Source: an uncultured Rhodospirillales bacterium
GTDB taxonomy: Bacteria; Pseudomonadota; Alphaproteobacteria; Acetobacterales; Acetobacteraceae
DNA: 40,582 bases
Direction: 5' to 3'
NCBI GenBank assembly: GCA_903881515.1
Contig: CAIRTN010000021.1
Span: 1-40,582, forward strand
The stretch's first letter is position 1; every line of letters begins with the position of its first letter. The notes beneath the pieces are model-generated. The model made no database searches. It was not told where the DNA came from and saw only the letters and a list, made by a program, of their open reading frames with translations. Shown here one piece after another: positions 36,273 through 40,582 of this stretch. The position numbers and the translations under genes were made by a program.

Positions 36273-37511
36273 ATGACCCGGATACTGTTCAAGAATGCCA
36301 ATGTCTTTGATGGCATCACGCCGCATCTCCTGCCCGGCCATGACGTGCTGGTCGAGGACGGATTGATCCGCGAAGTCTCTGCCACGGCGATCACCTCGGC
36401 TGCTGAAACAGTCGTCGATGTCGCCGGCCGCACATTGATGCCGGGGCTGATCGATTTGCATGTCCACATTTGGGCAGTGGACATGAACGTGACCACGATC
36501 ACCCATTTGCCCACCGAATACATCGCGCTGTTCGCTGCCGGCACCTTGCAGAAAAGTCTCGATCGGGGCTTCACCACCCTCCGTGATGCCGGCGGCACCG
36601 ATCTTGGCTACGCGCGCGCCATCGAACGGGGATTCATAAAGGCCCCCCGCTTCTATCACTCAGGCCGCTACATCTCTCAGACCGGCGGGCATGGCGATTT
36701 CCGCTCGATCTTCGAGCAGTCCTACACCGATTGCATTTGCTGCCCCGCTCCGCATGCCCGATTCACGGCGATTGCCGACGGCGCGGATTCCGTGCGCAAG
36801 GCAGTGCGTGAGGAATTCCGTCGCGGTGCCCGCCAGGTGAAGTTGATGTGTTCAGGCGGTGTCGCCAGCCCCACCGATCCGGTCGACAAGCTGCAATTCA
36901 CCGATGCCGAGATCCTCGCCGCGGTCGAGGAGGCGGATGTCCGCGGCCTCTACATTTTCGCCCACTGCCATCCCGACATCGCAATCCGCCGCGCCGCAGA
37001 GCTTGGCGTGCGCTGCATCGAGCACGCCTCGATGATCACGCCCGCTACCGCGCGTTTCCTGGCCAAAAAGGGCACCTACGTTGTGCCGACGCTCGCCGTG
37101 GTGAAAGCCTTCAATGACGATGGCGAAAAATTCGGGCTTCCCGCCTTTAGCCGGCAGAAGCTCGCGGGCATGTACGAAGCGATGCTGAACGGCCTCGGGT
37201 ATATGAAGGAGGCCGGCGTGAAGATGGGCTTTGGCACCGATCTTCTGGCCCAGCACCAGGATCGGCAATGCATCGAATTCGCCATCCGGGCCCAGGTGCT
37301 GCCCGCCTATGACATCCTGGTCTCGGCCACCTCGATGGCGGCCGAAATTCTGATGGAGGAAGGTCGCCTCGGCGTTATCGCACCCGGCGCGCACGCTGAC
37401 ATCCTGGTGGTGGACGGTGATCCCCTGCGCGATGTCACAATCCTGGGTCACGACGGCGCGACGTTCCCAGTGATCATGAAGGCCGGAGAGTTCCACAAAC
37501 GCACGATCTGA
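36273..37511 (+). CDS. Amidohydrolase family protein (Xaa-Pro/acyl-amino-acid hydrolase type)
   Basis: GRTLMPGLIDLHVHIWA, QVKLMCSGGVASPTDP, FAHCHPDIAIRRAAELGVRCIEHAS, GFGTDLL, GAHADILVVDGDPLRDV. Confidence 0.93.
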   Translation: MTRILFKNANVFDGITPHLLPGHDVLVEDGLIREVSATAITSAAETVVDVAGRTLMPGLIDLHVHIWAVDMNVTTITHLPTEYIALFAAGTLQKSLDRGFTTLRDAGGTDLGYARAIERGFIKAPRFYHSGRYISQTGGHGDFRSIFEQSYTDCICCPAPHARFTAIADGADSVRKAVREEFRRGARQVKLMCSGGVASPTDPVDKLQFTDAEILAAVEEADVRGLYIFAHCHPDIAIRRAAELGVRCIEHASMITPATARFLAKKGTYVVPTLAVVKAFNDDGEKFGLPAFSRQKLAGMYEAMLNGLGYMKEAGVKMGFGTDLLAQHQDRQCIEFAIRAQVLPAYDILVSATSMAAEILMEEGRLGVIAPGAHADILVVDGDPLRDVTILGHDGATFPVIMKAGEFHKRTI

Positions 37512-37540
37512 TGTGCAGATCGTCATCGGAGGAAACCAGA

Positions 37541-39127
37541 ATGCGTTCTGCCGCAAGAGCCATTCAGTTGTTGCTGATCTGTATGGTCGCTGGTCTTCAG
37601 CCGGCCTCCGCTCAACAGGTCACCATCGCTACCCTCGCTGATCCGACGCTCGATCCACATTTCGTCTATATCAGCAACAACGTCGCGTTCTGGCGCCATT
37701 TCACCACCACGCTGACGATGCACGACGATGCCAAGGGAACGGTACCGAACCTCGCCGCCGCGTGGACAGCCCCGGACGACCACACTTGGGACATTCAGCT
37801 TCGCACGGACGCAAAGTTCCGTGACGGCACGCCGATCTCTGCCGATGATGTCGTCTTCTCGCTCGGCCGTGTCGGCTCGATTCCCGGCAACCCAAGCCCT
37901 TACACGCCCAGCATGCAGGCGATCGTCGGCTTCGAGGCGCTTAGCCCGACGACCGTGCGCATCCACACCAGCCTGCCCGCGCCGGATACACCCGGCAACC
38001 TGATGCAGATAGGCATTGTCTCGCGGCGCGCCGTTGAGGGCAAGACGACCGGCGATATCAACGCTCGCACTGCCTTGCTGGAAAGCGGTCCGTTCATCGT
38101 TGAGAGCTTCAAGCAGGGCGACCGCGCGGTGCTGCGCCGCAATCCCGCCTATTTCGGCGAGGCGCCGCGTTGGGAGCAGGTGACCATCCGCTTCATATCC
38201 AACGACGCATCGCGCCTAGCCGCGTTGCTGGCAGGCGATGTTGACTTCGCCGATGTCCTTCCCGCGAACGATATTCCCAAGATCCGTGCCAATCCGAAGT
38301 TTGCGGTGTGGGATGGCCCGTCTAACCGATTCATGGTGCTCCTGATCAACTTCCGGCCCGACGCGGTTCCGGACATTACCGATGCCGACGGTAAGCCGCT
38401 CCCGGTCAATCCGCTGCTCGATCTGCGGGTACGTCAGGCGCTGTCCAAGGCGATTGACCGCCAGGTTCTGGTGGAGCGCGTGATGGACGGTGCCGGCGTA
38501 CCGTCCATCCAATATGCCATTCCCGGCATGGTCGGATACGATCCTAACCTTGTTGCCGGGCCCGCCGATCTGCCTGGCGTGAAGGCACTGCTGACCGCGG
38601 CCGGTTATCCCAATGGGTTCGGACTGTCGGTCAACTGTTCAAACAACCGCTACCCCAACGACCACAAGGTTTGCCAGGCGGTCGCGCAGATGCTGACGCG
38701 TGCCGGCTTCCGCGCCAAGGTCGAAACCATGCCGGTGGCCATGCTGATTCCGATGATCCGCGGGGCGGGCGAGGCTCCGAGCAAGATCTCGCTCGGTATG
38801 CTGGGCCTTGGCACCGTCGGGGTATTCCCCGGTGGCCTCGCCACGATGGTCCATTCCAATTCGCCGGCGGTTGGCCGCGGCGGCTTCAATCTCGGACGCT
38901 ACAACAATCCCGTAATTGACCGTCGCATCGACGAGGCGATCGCCACGCTCGATCCGGTTCTGCGCGAGCAGCGCACGCGCTCATTGATGGGAGATTCAGT
39001 CGCGGATGTGCCGATCCTGCCGCTGTTCTTCCTCAAGGTGCTTACAGCCGGGCGGGCCGACCTGACCTACACCACCAACACCTACGAGGAGACCCTGGCC
39101 TGGAACCTGAAGCCGCTTGCCAAGTAG
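37541..39127 (+). CDS. ABC transporter substrate-binding protein, family 5
   Basis: CGGAGGA RBS; signal peptide MRSAARAIQLLLICMVAGLQPASAQ; DPTLDPHFVYISNNVAFWRHFTTTLTMHDD; DAKFRDGTPISADDVVFSLGRV. Confidence 0.93.
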   Translation: MRSAARAIQLLLICMVAGLQPASAQQVTIATLADPTLDPHFVYISNNVAFWRHFTTTLTMHDDAKGTVPNLAAAWTAPDDHTWDIQLRTDAKFRDGTPISADDVVFSLGRVGSIPGNPSPYTPSMQAIVGFEALSPTTVRIHTSLPAPDTPGNLMQIGIVSRRAVEGKTTGDINARTALLESGPFIVESFKQGDRAVLRRNPAYFGEAPRWEQVTIRFISNDASRLAALLAGDVDFADVLPANDIPKIRANPKFAVWDGPSNRFMVLLINFRPDAVPDITDADGKPLPVNPLLDLRVRQALSKAIDRQVLVERVMDGAGVPSIQYAIPGMVGYDPNLVAGPADLPGVKALLTAAGYPNGFGLSVNCSNNRYPNDHKVCQAVAQMLTRAGFRAKVETMPVAMLIPMIRGAGEAPSKISLGMLGLGTVGVFPGGLATMVHSNSPAVGRGGFNLGRYNNPVIDRRIDEAIATLDPVLREQRTRSLMGDSVADVPILPLFFLKVLTAGRADLTYTTNTYEETLAWNLKPLAK

Positions 39128-39164
39128 GGCAAACAATCGGTCAGGACGGAAGGGAGCAAGACCA

Positions 39165-40421
39165 ATGGCGATCACGATATTCAGTAATACCGCGCTATTT
39201 GACGGCGTCTCGCCGGAGCGTCGGGAAGGGCAGCACGTCGTCGTTGAGGACGGCGTCATCCGCGAAGTGACAGACAGACCGGTCATACTTGAGGGCGCCG
39301 AGACCATCGATCTCTCCGGGCGCACCCTGATGCCCGGGCTGATTGATGCCCATATTCATGCCTATTTCCCGGACGTCGATCCGCGGCGCGGCGACCAGAT
39401 GCCGATCACGATGGTGGCGCACCGGGCTCGCGTGATGCTCGAGGCCTCGCTGCAGCGCGGCTTCACCTCGGTGCGCGATACCGGCGGCGGCGATCACGGC
39501 CTGTTCCTGGCCATTGAGCGCGGCTGGGTCCGCGGGCCACGCCTGTTCTATTGCGGGTCCGCCCTGAGCCAGACCGGCGGACATGGCGATATGCGCCGGC
39601 CGTTCGACCCGGAACTGTGCACCTGTGGCCTAGCTTGGTCCCGCCCCCGCGGTTATCGCGGCCATCTGACGTGCACCGTGGACGGTGTCGAGCCGCTGCG
39701 CGAGGCGGTACGCGAGGAATTCCGAAAGGGTGCCCATTTTATTAAAATCATGGGCTCCGGTGGCGTGGCCAGCACAGGCGACTCACTCACCCACGCGCAG
39801 TATTCGCCCGAGGAAATTCGCGCCGTCGTGGACGAGGTCGAGCGGCACGGCAGCTATGTCACCGCCCATGTCCATCCCGACGGAGCCCTGCGCCGCTGCA
39901 TCGAGCTTGGCGTCCACTGCATCGAGCACGGCACGATGCTGTCGGATGACACGGCGGCCCTCGCCGCCGCGCGCGACGTCTCCATTGTGCCAACCTTGGC
40001 CGTGATCGAGGCATTGCGGCTCCATGGGCCGCGGTTGGGCTTTCCAGCGGAATCGATGCGCAAGCTTGCCGAGGTCCAGCCCACCGCAGTTGCCGGTGTC
40101 GAGCGGATGAAGCGCGCCGGCGTCCGGATTGGCTTCGGCACCGACCTGATCGGCGAGCTCGACCGCCACCAGTGCATCGAGTTCACCTTGCGCAGCGAAG
40201 TGATGACGCCGTTCGAAATCCTTCGCTCCGCCACCAGCATCAATGCCGAGATCATTCGCCAAGGCAACTGGATTGGCCGCGTGGCGGAAGGGTATGCGGC
40301 CGACCTGATCGTGGTTGACGGTGACCCGCTGCGCGACATCGCGTTGCTAGCCGCGGATGGCAGCAAGGTGCCGCTGGTGATGAAGGGTGGCTTGGTGCTG
40401 AAGCGTGAGGCGATGCACTGA
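39165..40421 (+). CDS. Amidohydrolase family protein (paralogue of 36273..37511)
   Basis: GRTLMPGLIDAHIHAYF, FIKIMGSGGVASTGDS, TAHVHPDGALRRCIELGVHCIEHGT, GFGTDLIGELD, AADLIVVDGDPLRDI. Confidence 0.93.
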   Translation: MAITIFSNTALFDGVSPERREGQHVVVEDGVIREVTDRPVILEGAETIDLSGRTLMPGLIDAHIHAYFPDVDPRRGDQMPITMVAHRARVMLEASLQRGFTSVRDTGGGDHGLFLAIERGWVRGPRLFYCGSALSQTGGHGDMRRPFDPELCTCGLAWSRPRGYRGHLTCTVDGVEPLREAVREEFRKGAHFIKIMGSGGVASTGDSLTHAQYSPEEIRAVVDEVERHGSYVTAHVHPDGALRRCIELGVHCIEHGTMLSDDTAALAAARDVSIVPTLAVIEALRLHGPRLGFPAESMRKLAEVQPTAVAGVERMKRAGVRIGFGTDLIGELDRHQCIEFTLRSEVMTPFEILRSATSINAEIIRQGNWIGRVAEGYAADLIVVDGDPLRDIALLAADGSKVPLVMKGGLVLKREAMH

Positions 40422-40438
40422 CCGAAGGAGCTGGCAGT

Positions 40439-40564
40439 ATGCAACAAAGATCAACCCTCGGTTCGTATCAGGGTTATTCGCAACCGGTCGCCAACGGCTA
40501 CGTGGGGGATGTCCCGGAGAATGTTGAAAAAGGGAGAGCGGCGTTGCTCGCCTTGAGCCGGTAG
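40439..40564 (+). pseudogene. Interrupted N-terminus of a CocE/NonD-type hydrolase (41-codon ORF)
   Basis: AAGGAG RBS at 40425-40430; MQQRSTLGSYQGYSQPVANGYV resembles the N-terminus of CocE/NonD hydrolases, then GDVPENVEKGRAALLALSR* is unrelated. Confidence 0.45.
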
Positions 40565-40582
40565 GCTCGGGGTGTCGAATCC

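Noticed and set aside
40540-40582. GGTGTCGAATCC at the extreme right end resembling a tRNA T-arm
   Set aside because: Extra base relative to GGTTCGAATCC, no acceptor, D- or anticodon arms upstream; not supportable as a tRNA.
1-40582. CRISPR arrays, phage modules, defence systems, secondary-metabolite megasynthases
   Set aside because: No regularly spaced repeats, cas, phage structural, restriction-modification, toxin-antitoxin or NRPS/PKS signatures seen in any frame; content is metabolic, transport and regulatory.

Overview
High-GC (alphaproteobacterial-looking, possibly Acetobacteraceae; inference only) accessory/catabolic region of about 40.6 kb. I see no rRNA, tRNA, CRISPR array or intact transposase. 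Layout: (1) a minus-strand, translationally coupled operon (1-7866) encoding two peptide-type ABC permeases, a family-5 substrate-binding protein (SBP), a GntR/FCD regulator, a DUF1185/AA_synth-like protein, an aldo/keto reductase and two poorly characterised proteins. It is divergent from an alpha/beta hydrolase, with a perfect TGGTATACCA palindrome between them. (2) A plus-strand catabolic cluster (8951-17585): NitT/TauT-type ABC importer, LeuC/LeuD-like hydro-lyase, a PEP-mutase/isocitrate-lyase-superfamily enzyme with an atypical catalytic loop, and acetoin/pyruvate dehydrogenase-like E1alpha, E1beta and a lipoyl-alpha/beta-hydrolase fusion. This is the best candidate for an undescribed pathway. 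(3) Orphan family-5 SBPs interleaved with SDRs. (4) A ~100 bp AT-rich nested inverted repeat between convergent genes. (5) LysR/MFS divergent pair over an overlapping palindrome. (6) An M20 peptidase / DppBC / fused DppDF / M20-like operon in which the second M20 protein has altered metal-ligand motifs. (7) A TetR regulator divergent from an amidohydrolase-SBP-amidohydrolase cluster over a 24-bp palindrome. (8) A CocE-like N-terminus that is disrupted at the right edge, possibly by an insertion. Product calls come from reading motifs in the translations; no database search was run.
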